A DNA stretch of 64,000 bases from Micropterix aruncella (Eukaryota; Arthropoda; Insecta; Lepidoptera; Micropterigidae). The stretch spans positions 16,647,629-16,711,628 of the forward strand of contig OX155961.1 of the NCBI GenBank assembly GCA_944548615.1. The letters run 5' to 3'. The position numbers and the translations under genes are program-made. Positions 25,023 to 36,420 of the stretch are shown here, one piece after another. How positions within the stretch are numbered: position 1 is the stretch's first letter; each line of letters starts with the position of its first letter. The notes below the pieces were generated by a model, which was not told the DNA's origin, searched no databases, and worked only from the letters and a program-made list of their open reading frames with translations.

Positions 25023-25239
25023 TCACAATTGGAAGCAAGGGCGCGAGTGTCGGCCCGCCAGGTAACATGACTGGCTATCTCGCGGTAAAGGCGTTGGTCT
25101 CTTGGGGGTTGTGGCGTAGCTAGACGTCGGATTTGTAATGCCCAAAGTCTTCTACGCTCTCTGCACGGTCGATAGAACGATGAATCGTTAAAACGTCCTG
25201 CGGTGACGGGTTCGCCCGTTGTGGTTGACATCTCAATAT
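25023..25239 (+). mobile_element. Family A retroposon, 5'-truncated, with 12-bp target-site duplication
   Basis: Flanked by identical GTTCCAAAGTGG at 25011-25022 and 25240-25251. The 217-base insert begins at TCACAATTGGAAGCAAGGGC and ends at the family's 3' block GGTGACGGGTTCGCCCGTTG plus TGGTTGACATCTCAAT. The duplication fixes the ends of this copy and shows it was inserted as a unit. There is no poly-A or simple-repeat tail. Confidence 0.85.
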
Positions 25240-25434
25240 GTTCCAAAGTGGACACCAAATTCATATAATATTAATGTTTATATGTAATTTTACAAAAAAA
25301 AATATCTATCTATTGGTTTAATAATCTAAGATTAAAATAGTTACAAAATTGTTATGATGGAATAAAAAACTAGCATAATAATCATTAAATAATGAAAGTA
25401 GATAGTAAGGAAAATACACCCAGATGTAGGCACG

Positions 25435-25620
25435 CATCACCAGATGTAGGCACAATTTAGCATTACCCCGCCCATCTCTGGAATTATTCAAAAGGGATCC
25501 AAATTACGTTGGAATGGCGTGTTACAATAAACTGCCTGAGAATATCAAAATTATATGTAGAAACGGAAAAATAACCCAATTTTAATCGAAATTAAAGGCT
25601 ACCTTATTGCGAGAGAATTA
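25435..25620 (+). pseudogene. LINE ORF2 C-terminal scrap
   Basis: Reads RCRHNLALPRPSLELFKRDP, then NYVGMACYNKLPENIKIICR and, after one stop, SKLKATLLRENY. The YNKLPENIK block with a following lysine-rich helix is the end of Jockey/CR1-group ORF2. It has an in-frame TAA. Confidence 0.75.
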
Positions 25621-25992
25621 TATAATATTAACGAATTATAATTAGATTACTGACAATTTCCATCTCGATTTTTTATTTTATTTAACTTGACATTTGTACC
25701 ATTTTATTGATTATTATATTATTACTATTATTTCTAATTGTCTCCCATAATCAATTATATTTCTTATTTATAGGACTATTTCATTTTAATATTCTAATTT
25801 CATTACTATCTGTAGTTATAAATATCTAATATAACTCAATTGCGTGGTGAGTCTCTAAAGACAATCTCTCATACGAGTCTCAAATACATTTTAAAGTTAT
25901 TTTAACATTAAGCGGCTATATAAAATGTCTAAACAACTAGGTAAAAGTTTTTGAAGACAATAAATGCGATTTGATTTGATTTGATTTGACCC
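25621..25992 (+). mobile_element. LINE 3'UTR with GATTT tail
   Basis: Belongs to the ORF2 scrap to its left and ends in GATTTGATTTGATTTGATTT. Confidence 0.65.
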
Positions 25993-26884
25993 AAATACAA
26001 AATTTTACATAATAAAAAAACCGAATTCTCTCTAGTAAAAACATAGGTCATTTATATTGTCAGAGATGCAATGGTGTGTGTATAAATGCGTTGCTAATTT
26101 TAAAAAAGCATGATGATACATAAGTCTATTATATCACATATACTATGTAGTATATCGGTTTAATTTAGATATATAATTGTAGCTGAAAATGTTGTCATTA
26201 GATTTTATTTTAATGTCTAGTTGATTTTATAAACCTCGCATTTCTTTCGAATCAGGAATTTCTCCTCCTTTTCTGTGGTATTTTGTTTTGTTCGCAGCGA
26301 AGGGAGTGGCGCGAGCCACTCAGCCCGACGGACGACAGCGACTGCATTTGCACATAAATTAAACTTACATAGCTCTCAGAAACAGCTGCTCCCCTCAAAT
26401 GGCAGCGTGGAAATATTCCCTGGTATATTCCCTACAAATTTGCAGGTTACTTGTCAGCTTCCTGACGCCTCGAGGAATGATAACATTTTCCTAGAGCCAT
26501 AGTAAAATCGTGATATTAATCCTAATACAGTTACTTATTACACTTCTGCATTACTAATATTTAATTCATATTCATATTCATTTTATTAGCACAATGGCAA
26601 TGACGTATCTTGATACGACATTGGTGGGTACGTTGGTGGGTACCGCGCGCCAAGCTGAAATATGGATACATGCCGCATAATGGTATACAAGACATAATAA
26701 AAGTAATAGGTCCTAAGGTCCTCAGGTCCTCAAAACGCTCTTCTTAATTTGTTGCATAATTATGGATCCCAAGAACTTCGGTAAAGATATCTTAGCTTGT
26801 TCTTCGCTTTTCACGGTCACGTGTAAAAACACAACATTAGTTAATGCTAAGTTAAACCATTAGCGTCAAAAAATGCGCCTAACT
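25993..26884. other. No gene recognised
   Basis: A GC-richer unique segment at about 26265-26510 is the only feature. No splice-bounded exon could be argued. Confidence 0.4.
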
Positions 26885-29800
26885 TAATTTTATTTATTTT
26901 TATTTATTTAGGTACATAGGATTAGGTATACAGTTCATTCATAGGTCATGTAATCTTATAATAATTATATAAATTATTTAATAATTAATATAGGGAGGTT
27001 CAACACATCTTACATGACCTTTACTGCCAATAGCACATCTAACTAGGCGATAATTTGGCCCGTCTCTAGATGTGCATATTTTTATGCAATTTTAAGAAAT
27101 GAAGTGTTTTTTTAAAATAAATTATTTGGACCCACCACCTGTATATACACATAAATATACCAATTTTATAAAAAATATAGCTATGTAATAAATATATACA
27201 TTTATAGTTGTAATTTAATAAAATTTAATTAAGAAAAATAGATAAGTGATACTAAATAAATTGTCGTGCGTTGCAAAGAAGTTGATCAGATTTTACATAT
27301 CCCTTGTTAAGTAGCCATCTATTAAGGTTTGCTTTAAATATTTTTATGTTAAGATAATTTTTCATGTCCTCACTAAGGGAATTATATAATTTTGGGGCTA
27401 TGTAGAATATATGTCTCTGGGCAAATGTTGTCCTGACTGACGGAATTATATAATTGATACTCGCGGACATTCTTGTGTTCAGATTGTTTTGAGTTCGGGC
27501 GTGGTCATCTCTAGATTTGTAGAATGCAAGAAGCGCTTGCTTAATGAATAACTGTTTAGCTGATAGCACATGGGATTGGGAAAATAACAAGGCAGATGGA
27601 TGACGCCGGTTTTTCCTGTGAATTACTCTCAATAATAATTTCTGCGCTTTTGTCAATCTATCCAGATTATCATTAGTAGTAGCGCCCCATGCCGCGACTC
27701 CGTAGGACAAAATACTCTGACACAAGGCCATGTATACCATTCTTATGGTTGTTTTGGACAGAATGTTGCGCAGCCGAAGAAATACATAAACCAGCTTTCT
27801 AATTCTCGAACTCAAATTTGCAATCTGATTTTCCCAGCATAGCTTCTCATCTACCGTTATGCCTAAGTAGGAGACTGTTAAAGATTTGCTTAATTTAGTA
27901 CATACGCATCTATTCTTATCCAAGCATTTGTCGGTATGAATGGCAAGTGTTTGGTTGAGAACCTGGCTGGGATTTCCCCGCAAGCTGAAAGTGATAAATT
28001 TTGATTTCGCAGCATTTAGCGTTAAAATATGGTTGTCGATCCAAGTTTTAGCCAGTTCCAAGTTACTTTGAGCTTTGAAGAATGTATCATTCCAATTATT
28101 AGTCGCAGTAAGAAGGACAGTGTCGTCCGCGAAGGATACAATTCTACCATTAACAGGTAATTCGCACAATTCGTTGATGTAGATTAAAAAGAGAATTGGA
28201 CCCAAAACACTACCTTGAGGGACACCGAATGACACGTTAGTCGCTTCGCTTATTTGTCGACCAATTACTGTACTCTGAGTCCTCCCGTCTAGGTAACTCC
28301 GAACCCATTTTAATGCCACCCCATCGATTCCGTAGTCAGTTAGTTTTTTTTCGAGGATTACATGGGAAACTGTGTCAAAAGCCTTTGACAGGTCAAGGAA
28401 AGTGGCAATTACCTTTTTTCCTTTGTCTATGTTTCCACTATATATTGTATGACAGCATTGATGGCCTCACTGGTTCCCCGACCCTGTCTAAAGCCATACT
28501 GATTATTAGATAGCAGCTTCTGTGTCTCTAGATATTGTGTTAGTCTATGTTTGAATATTTTTTCATACACTTTAGAAACCACACTGAGGAGGGAGATAGG
28601 ACGATAATTTCCTATATCTTCTTTTTACCACTTTTAAATATTGGTTTTATTATCGCTTTTTTCAGCCATGTTGGAAATATACCAGTCAAGAAACTGAGGT
28701 TTATTAGATGAGCAAGGGGCTCGGATAATGTTTCTGCAGATCGTTTGATTATCTTTGCCTGGATCCCATCTTTTCCTGGAGCACAGTCGTCTCTGATACT
28801 TTTTATAGTCTTTAAGACCTCTTCTTTATTCGTTTGCAATAATTCGAATTTTTCATTTAATTTCGGTTGCTTATGCATTGATAAGGCTAGCTCCCTCTCA
28901 GACATACCCTTTTTATGCAGTATAGAGTTAGCTAGGTCTTGTCCTATACCAGTGAAGTAGTCATTAATGTAATTCAATATATCGTTAGAGTGTAAGTCCA
29001 TATTTTTTAATTCCTTATGTATATACATCTCTTTTATATCTGAGCTATTATTTCTGTTGTTCACTAACCCTTTGATAATTTCCCAAGTTTTTTTTTTGTC
29101 CCCATTTACTCTATCTATTTTGTTTCTATAATACTTATCTCTAGTTTTTGTTATAAGTTTTTTACATATATTTCTATACCTTTTGTAGTACATTAAGAGT
29201 TGAATATCATTAGGGCATTGTTTAATCTACTTATGTATAATGTCTCGCTTTCTTATGCTGAAAATCAGGCCATCGATTATCCAAGGAGATAGTTTATTTC
29301 GAGACCTGGGTATAGTATATGCCTTTTCGATTGTAGCCATTTTAATGCAATTTGCAAGAATATCATGGAATTGGTTGGCAGCAATGTTACTATATTTACA
29401 TTGTAATACTGGAGTCCAGTCCGTCTTTTTGAGGTTTTCTGATATTGATGCTTAATCGATTGTTTTTTTGGAATACGTCTGTTTAGGGCTGTTCTTAATT
29501 ATTTTTTTAGATAGGCATAGACCAATTGCATAGTGGTCGGTGATGGTGGATTGGTAAATGAACGTTTGACTATGAAATTTAGTTTTGATCATAAAATGAT
29601 CTATGCAGCTCTTAGTATTCTCATCAACTCTAGTAGGTCTATTAATTCCGACCTCCAGTCCATAATGCGCCAGAAGGTTAAGATAGTTTTCCGCTTGAGT
29701 ATTTTTATCATTTAAGATGTTAATGTTGATGTCTCCAGTTAATATTATATTAGACTCGTATCTATAGGCCTCTAGCAGATTATCCAATGACTCAAGAAAA

Positions 29801-30545
29801 CTTGTTAAATTGGACTTGCTCGGAGACTTATAGATAGCAAATAAGTTTAGGGAATCATCTATTACTAAATGTAGGCAATTTGCATCATTGACGGATACTT
29901 CAGTGCTGCTTACATGGAAATGTGATTTTACGTAGACCACAACCCCATCGTTTTGTAGTCTGGCGTTGTTAGTGTGATAAGTTTCGAAGCCTTGAACAGT
30001 TCTGGGGACATAAAGTTCGTTTATCCAGCATTCCGTGAGGATGATGACATCAAAGATATTATTGAATTGCTGAATAAGGATTAAAAAATCATCTAAGTTT
30101 TTACTAATGCTCCGTATGTTCATCGATATTATCTTTAGATAGTTACCTTTTTTAACATAGCTTAAACAGCTTTTTGAGCAATAGAACTCTCGACAGTTGT
30201 ACGGATTGTGCTCATCTAATTCTGTTGTGAACTCAGTCATTTCGGTCCGGTCTTACCAATAGAGGAGATTTTAGATAGTGCAAACAATATAAGGCAACAT
30301 CGAATATTAGCGCTCGAATATAAAGTAACATTAATTGAGGCTGTATCACTAGGTTTTTAGTGCAAGGGTATAAAATTGGGCTATTATCATATACACGAAT
30401 ATTCATTATTACATAGCTTATTAACAAGATATACACATGTTGGGTTGTTGCCGGTTAACGATGGTACAATCTCGCACTCTATTACTGCGCATGTATCATC
30501 CGCGCACAGTATCAGCTTATTTCACAGTATGACTAATGTAATGCC
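26885..30545 (-). mobile_element. Nearly complete CR1/Jockey-group LINE, inactivated
   Basis: The element reads right to left: a short 5' region (about 30545-30241), ORF2 with endonuclease and reverse transcriptase (30240-27252), a ~350-base 3'UTR, and an AAATAAATAAAAATAAATAA tail at about 26920-26896. No ORF1 with zinc knuckles was found on the 5' side, so the 5' end is probably truncated or the ORF1 lost. The right limit is approximate, set by the neighbouring family A copy. Confidence 0.85.
27252..30240 (-). pseudogene. LINE ORF2: APE endonuclease plus reverse transcriptase
   Basis: The first segment (30240-29452) is an apurinic-like endonuclease: SMNIRS (Asn41), TECW (Glu70), GDIN (Asp170, Asn172), SCIDH and TDHY (Asp235, His236). 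Reading continues through an in-frame TAA near 29455 and a TAG near 29225 into a linker and the RT start (29193-28612: …KDGIQAKIIK…IIKPIFKSGKK). Frameshifts near 28613 and 28440 join this to GNYRPISLLSVVSKVYEKIF, GFRQGRGTSEA and FLDLSKAFDTVSH. The frame then runs unbroken from 28319: GVPQGSVLGPILFLIYIN, FADDT (catalytic box), YLGITVD and the C-terminus ending CNARQFI. Only two stops and two frameshifts over ~1,000 codons make it a young pseudogene. It is the best reference for the related fragments at 20865-21305 and 58085-58667. Confidence 0.93.
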
Positions 30546-30559
30546 ATCGATATAATATA

Positions 30560-31070
30560 CAACCCGTCAACCCAGGCAGGTATAGCGACATATGATCGTT
30601 CTTTCAACCTGCGCTGAGCGTAGAAGACTTGGGGACGAAACAATCCACTAACTAGCTCCGCCATGGCCCGTCAGAGTCCAAAGCCTTACGCGGGACACTG
30701 AGAACCACCCAGGCGGGCCGTCGCGTCTCGTCCCCCCATGACTACCAGTTATGGCCGGATTTTTTTAGATTTCCGACTGCTTACAGATTCGAGGTCGATT
30801 ACGCGGTTCTCTACCTTATTTTGGCGATAATTCGGTACCTACCGAATTTATCGCGGATCACGGCGTCCCTTGCCCGACTGTCTAGATCGAGTGGCCGATT
30901 AGTCGTTTCAAGAGCGGCTGACATAAGGTTAACAGCCACCCCCGCTCTATATGGAAACAAGGCCGTTTCCGGATACCCCCGGTTATGTCGTGGTGTACAA
31001 TCTATTAGCTGACGCCGCACGGTGCGCATACCGTCCAGGAGCGCCCGAAAAACGATTCCCATTGTAAACT
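30560..31070 (-). mobile_element. Family A retroposon, minus-strand copy
   Basis: Shares GAGCGTAGAAGACTTGGGGA, AACTAGCTCCGCCA, GGTCGATTACGCGG, TTATCGCGGATCACGGCG, CGTTTCAAGAGCGGC and CGCACGGTGCGCA with the other copies. It ends on the 3' side (left) in AACCCGTCAACCCAGGCAGG, where the TTCGCCCG block is deleted. Confidence 0.7.
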
Positions 31071-31101
31071 AATTAATATTTGATTAGCATTACTTATTAG
31101 C

Positions 31102-31127
31102 TCTCGATTAATCATGATTAATCGAGA
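31102..31127. repeat. Perfect 26-bp palindrome
   Basis: TCTCGATTAATC followed immediately by its reverse complement GATTAATCGAGA with a central AT, no loop. It contains two inverted ATTAATC motifs of the kind bound by homeodomains. Function is unknown. Confidence 0.9.
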
Positions 31128-31214
31128 ACCTTTACCCTTATAGAAAGGAGACACCTGGATGCATTTTAGGCATCTGGAATATATTCCTTCTGCCATACAG
31201 GCGTTAAAAGAGAA

Positions 31215-31465
31215 CATTAAAGTTATTAAAACATTGATTGTTCTGATCTTCTTGGAATGGTATCTTTCCGTGTACCACCGCGACTCACTCGCCAAACAGA
31301 GTTATTCCACCTTCCGCAGGTTAGCACTAATTATGCACAAAACGGTTTCATGTATAGGGTATGTAAAATGTGTAATACGCAGCTCGGCGATATTGACGCA
31401 TTCAATTTGCTCTTAAGAAAGCAATTATTAATGACGGTGTTGATTTATTATTCTAATCGCAACAT
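31215..31465 (+). pseudogene. Jockey-type LINE C-terminus, frameshifted
   Basis: Nearly identical to 56100-56330: the blocks FRVPPRLTRQTELFHLPQVS and NYAQNGFMYRVCKMCNTQLG appear in one frame and earlier residues in another. The ORF2 end is preserved but the upstream reverse transcriptase is missing. The ~35 bases before 31225 may be unrelated flank. Confidence 0.8.
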
Positions 31466-31770
31466 TTAATATATTATTAATAATATTTATTCAAGAATAT
31501 CTTTAAATAATATGTATGACTATATTATGGAACATGTATTTACATAAAATTTTATTTACTAATTATGACTCCCTTCTTCTCAGTTCCCACCTCTCCCTAT
31601 GTGTGTTTATTCTTCAAAAAAATATATGATGTTGTTGTGTTTAAATTATGAATCTTTAAGTGGAAACATGTAATTAGCTTTATTTTTTTAACTTAATAAT
31701 TGTGTACCAAATTTATTGTAACAGCTGTATGTTTCCTTAATATTATTTTTTTTTAAAAGAAGTATTAAGT
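31466..31770 (+). mobile_element. LINE 3'UTR
   Basis: Matches 56332-56625, including ATGGAACATGTATTTACATA and AACAGCTGTATGTTTCCTTA. Confidence 0.8.
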
Positions 31771-31919
31771 TTGCATATTATGTCATTCCCCGCATATTAT
31801 TATAATCAGTAAACTTTATAATATTTTTTCAACCGTAGATTTAATAATAAACATTATAATAAACTGACTTTGTAGTTAAAGTAGTTATCCACGTATGTCG
31901 CGCCACATTTTGACCTGGG

Positions 31920-32560
31920 GTTAGCGGGGATGGCGTAAGCTTAAAGGCGCGTTTAAACGGCGTTTGAAGACGCGAGCCGAGCAAGGCTCGGCTCGTGGTA
32001 CGCCGCATCACGCGCCGTTTAAACAGATTGGCTCGGGACAGATCGGCGGGGCTTAGCGAAGTGCACGAGCCATCGCTTGTCGGTTTTCCGACGCGAATCA
32101 AAGGGGCGCGCGCGATCGTCGGCGCGGCTTGTCTAAAGTGGTGGTGTCCCACGACTGATTAGTTGCGAGGTCGCGCCAAACGTTGGAGGGTTGGCGCGGC
32201 TGGTGCCGGGCGTTCCCACGGCGCAGCGCCGCGGCGTGTGTCGGCCAGATGCGGAATATCTGTCGTTCGACCACTCCATAACGTGTCCGCAGATACGTAC
32301 GGCCGTAAACGAAATAAATGGTGAATGAACGGGGAATGAATGAGTGAGACCGACGCACGTGCCCAAGGCCGTCGTTGGGACGGGCGCCATCTCGCCGCGC
32401 CGCGCCGCGCCTTTGAACTTACCGACTCCGGATGGATCGGACAACCAGCCACACACCAGCGCAAGCGCGACGGTTCCCACGACCTGTAGGCTTGGCGCGG
32501 CGTAGTTTGGCCTGCGAGATAGCACGTCGTGGGAACGCGTGGGAAAATGTATTTCAAACA
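31920..32560. other. GC-rich island with a fold-back at its left edge
   Basis: The composition switches to GC-rich with many CpG. At 31940-32030 an inverted repeat joins GCGTTTAAACGGCG and GCCGTTTAAAC around a core hairpin (CGAGCCGAGC 31973-31982, GCTCGGCTCG 31986-31995). This looks like a small MITE of the GCGCGTTTAAACGGCG type. The rest (32050-32560) contains CGCCGCGCCGCGCCGCGCC at about 32396 and no convincing ORF. Overlapping 85-150-codon minus-strand frames are composition artefacts or unrecognised. Confidence 0.55.
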
Positions 32561-33675
32561 CTTCTGACACAAGATGAATATGTGTCACACAAAGTCAGTA
32601 TCAACTCATATATACACGTAAAGTAAACTTTTATAACTAGTTCTTGGTCTATATACTAAAAATACATACATGTACAAAAAATTATAAAGAATTGCGTTTC
32701 TGCTATGATTGGCTCACCACCTGTCAATTTAATTAAAATAAATGTTTGACGCAGTTAGTTTGACGCGGCGTTTGTTATTATGTCGAAAACAGGGCTCGAG
32801 ATGACCTACTATTCTTTTTTACTGTAATGACAGTATAAGGCCACGGATGAACGAGGGTGAGACTTGTGTGAAAATTATAACAAAAATATATATGTGGAAA
32901 GGTGTTGTGCGCAGTGATTTTATGTCTTTATGCCGTGCACGTCACTGATAATAGCGTCTTTCTATACCCACGACATTGCTGTCCTCGTCTTCCATCTCAT
33001 CTGGCTTACCTTTTCAAATTTTAAAATGAAAACGCAATCGTCTTGAAATCACCGCCCTAATTCAAGAAATATAAAGAAAAATCCACGTCTCCGCGTTTTC
33101 TGGCTCGAGTCCAGGCAATAAAAATGAATGCCTGCAGTTAGCCCCTAAAACTTTTAATCATACCGTCCAACTCATGCGGAAACGACTAAGCATGTGCACT
33201 GAGGCATATCTACACTATGCTAATTTGCAAGAATAGTGTGGGTTTTTATTAAAAATTATAGCTTTCATAGCGCAAGGTAGGCGATCGAGGGGGTATCGAA
33301 GTCCGCGCCCGCAGAGTTGACTGGATTCTTTGCACTGATAAGCATCATGCGATAGAGTGTTTGAATTTGTTCGCTTATTTTTTTGTTTTAAAAATCGTTG
33401 AGATAATTTTGAAAATTGCGTTAGTTATCATATTGTTTAAAAGGCTTTAGTAAGAACAAATTTGATTCCAGGCTGATTGTATAAATTTCTAGTTTCTTAT
33501 TCGTGACAGACATACATAAAGGTTCATTTTCACTTTTATATCCATTTCCCAGAAAAAGTTATAATTTGTAAACTATGATCCGATTTAATAAAGCTAATAA
33601 TTGCTTCGTCTGTGTCTCTACAATTAAAAAATATAATACCGTGGCAAGTCGCCGAATTGGCATTATTTATATTAA
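32561..33675. other. No gene recognised
   Basis: Ordinary AT-rich DNA without element ends that I could identify. Confidence 0.45.
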
Positions 33676-33679
33676 TATT

Positions 33680-34255
33680 GTCGCACATTCTAAAGTATTT
33701 TATATTATTTATTTATTAATTTATTATACAAACTCCATCTTCCGTCAGTATATATTAAATTTAATGCTATGACAATGCTACTTCGACATTTATACATATA
33801 ACTTTGTTTAATTTTATTTGAATTACCTGTTTTATTCTTTACTATTATTTACTTCAACTTGGGAGAAATAAGGTGGAAAATATATTAAGTTATATTTTAA
33901 AATATCATTCCCTGCATTATTATTGTCAAACATTTTAATTACATTTCTTATTGTTTATTTATTTAATTGTCCTGCAAACTTAATCTCCCTAAATTTTATA
34001 TTTTTTAAATTCTATGATAACGCTATTTCGATATTTTTAAAATACAATTATTTTTTATTTTGTTTTAGTTACCTGTTTTATTCTTTATTAGATTTTATCA
34101 GTTTTATTTGGATTCTATATATTCTGTGTGTGCATATATAAACAAATCATCGCCATACATAGATTCTATCTTAGTACAGGTTACGGCCTAGTTAGGCAGA
34201 TTCTGCAATGTAAAGAATTTACCACAAATTTTCGTAATGAATAAATTATTTTTAT
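33680..34255 (+). mobile_element. LINE 3'UTR-like sequence with internal 246-bp duplication
   Basis: TTACCTGTTTTATTCTTTA occurs at 33823 and again at 34069, with diverged similarity before each. The segment ends GGCCTAGTTAGGCAGATTCT and an A-rich tail. GGCCTAGTTAGGC also ends the LINE near 58727-58740, which suggests a related 3'UTR. Confidence 0.55.
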
Positions 34256-34850
34256 TATACTATATTTAGGCTTCGCGAGGAAATGAAGCGTGAGAGCGGC
34301 AGGAACATTCGAGTTTTCGGCATCGTCTCGACTGATTCCTTATTCTTGTGCGATTCGGTTATTCAAGTGATCCGGGGACATAGACAATAAAATTCCCCAG
34401 CTCAGTGTTTCCGACTCAATCTAATTTTGGTTTCATTAAGTCGATATAAATTGTAATGGTCAAAAATCGATATGGAGAGGGTGCTGTTGGCTCGGCAAAT
34501 CCCGCTGCAATGCCTCAACTTCGACTTTTTCTCCCATTTCAACATCCGACATCCATTAGTATCTGGCCGTAAATTTCTTAAGCCCACCCTGCTGCGCCGG
34601 CCGCCGAAATTACCATACAAATTTGCGCGGTAATCGTCGTGGCAAAAAGCTAAAAAAAAACACGCGACCAGGTTCGGATTTGCGCAGTCGAATTAAAATC
34701 GCATTAGTGCGATCCTAGGCTCCGTAACAAATGTAACGGCAGTGCGACCGTTTGGTTTTTTTTGCGATTTTCTCACGGCTAATGTTTACCGTACTTTGTA
34801 GGGAGGTATGTCAAGTAACGACTTTAATGATACAGGACTAAAATGAAAGT
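34256..34850. other. Unique GC-richer DNA, no gene recognised
   Basis: 34260-34620 has balanced composition and a 72-codon minus frame without recognisable motifs. Confidence 0.4.
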
Positions 34851-35782
34851 AGGGTAGGTGTAAGCAGGGCCCCGCAATTTTCGGTTTTTGAAAATTGTGG
34901 GGAATTAGAAATAGATTTTTTTTTACACTTTTGTATTAGTGTTTTAAATTAGCTAGTTTTATATTACCTATAAACCCTGCAAATTTCAGGCATGTTCAAT
35001 CATCAGTTGTAGAGAAATTTAAAATTATAATTAAAAAACAATTGCGGGGATTTGCCCCAAAAAATGAGCAATGCCACGCACTGCGTGGCTTTGCTCCAGA
35101 ATTAGGGTTTGGGGAAAAAACAAACAAAAAAAAACGCATTAATATCCAATAAACTATATTATTGCACAACAAACATTACGGTGTTACGACTTACAGTCTT
35201 TGTCTTCAAACATTAATAAGAAATCTTTTAACTCTTATCACAATTAAAACATGAAAAAACATATGCCCTTAAGTTTCAAAATAACGGAAAAACAAAGAAT
35301 TGTAATTTGGCGGCCCGATTATCTGTAGCTTACGATTTTAATTTATGGAATGAGGAAAACAATATGAAAACGGTGATATCCTGGTGTTAGGGCAAATCCC
35401 CGCACTTGTTGATAATGCGGGGACTTGCCCCAAATAAGGTGCGTGGTTTTGCCCCATTTCACACTTTCAACATGGCGTCGTCTCCAACTATGTAAGCAAA
35501 TGATATCAAGGAACTTGACACCCGAATGTGAAGCTAAACCAGGCGATTCATCGCCGTAACTTTAATTGCGAAAATAGCTTAAATATACATAGAAACACGA
35601 AAAAACAGACTTACCGCATTTTCCAGACTCACGTACAACCGAACTTCTTGAGGATTGGTGTGGAACTGGAAGTTGTTGAGACGGGTCAGCCACCTGGCGG
35701 CTATCGAAGTAATTACGAAAATTCCCTCCGAAAACCCCGTTCGTGGACTTGCCCCGTGCGGGGCTTTACCTCCACCTACCCT
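34851..35782. mobile_element. Non-autonomous DNA transposon with AGGGTAGGTG ends
   Basis: The left end AGGGTAGGTGTAAGCAGGGC is mirrored on the opposite strand by the right end AGGGTAGGTGGAGGTAAAGC, followed by CCCGC in both. The interior carries several subterminal copies of a GCGGGGAxTTGCCCCAAA motif and its inverse (near 35042, 35395, 35420, 35450, 35750), a pattern typical of transposase-binding sites. No transposase frame is present. I could not settle a target-site duplication or the superfamily. Confidence 0.75.
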
Positions 35783-35869
35783 ATGTGGATGAAAGCGATA
35801 TTGTTAGTTCAACTATGTGGGTAGATATGTTCAACTACGATATTATATAGTTTAACTATGCGGTCGATA

Positions 35870-36420
35870 CTGCTGTGAACAATGCTGCAAGAATTGTCAT
35901 CGGCATCGCTCCTCCTGCAATACATGGTGATGACCTGGCTGAATCAGAATGCCTAAAGGTGATAAATGACCCAAGACAGCCACTGCACGGACATGAACCA
36001 CACCACAAACACCGCAAATCGCGAAAGTCGATCATCAGCTGAACACAACCGATCTATGGCAGTCAATCATCGCGCCGTATCATTTAATGGAGAGTTTCAC
36101 TTGACGAAGATGGTAAGGATCAGATAGCTCCGGGGTCCCATCTCCCCTATACTACCTGGCGCAGTATGAACAGACTGAGGGTAGGTGTGAAAAGATGCCG
36201 AGCTAATTTCGTTCACTGGGGCTATACAGAGAACCCATTATGCACCTGTGAATCGGTGCAGGATTAAGACTACCTCCGATCCTGCCCGCAGCTGTCAGTC
36301 TCCATCACACACCAGGACTCACAAGAGGCAAACGATAAGGCCATCCAAGCCGCATATTTTTGGAAAGCCGTGTCCAAAAATAGCCCGGACACGTTATTGA
36401 ACGAAGAATCTATGCTGGTG
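35870..36420 (+). pseudogene. LINE ORF2 C-terminus with zinc-finger-like block, inactivated
   Basis: The clearest part (36140-36310) reads TTWRSMNRLRVGVKRCRANF, VHWGYTENPLCTCESVQD*D and YLRSCPQL. This is the C-terminal LNRLRTGxGRCxxxxxKWG…CxCG…QxxxHLLxxCP block found behind the RT in several arthropod LINE clades (I/R1/Jockey side). A stop replaces the residue before DYL, and the histidine of the motif is lost. Upstream reading (NNAARIVIGIAPPAIHGDDL) is in another frame or decayed. Confidence 0.75.

Noticed and set aside
25968..25992. GATTT microsatellite as an independent locus
   Set aside because: It is the tail of the LINE copy to its left.
32133..32588. 151-codon minus-strand ORF in the GC-rich island
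   Set aside because: Overlaps 86-, 103- and 137-codon frames in other phases, as expected where stop codons are rare. No domain was recognised.
35528..35824. 98-codon ORF near the right end of the 34851-35782 element
   Set aside because: It runs through the terminal inverted repeat and out of the element, and has no transposase motif.
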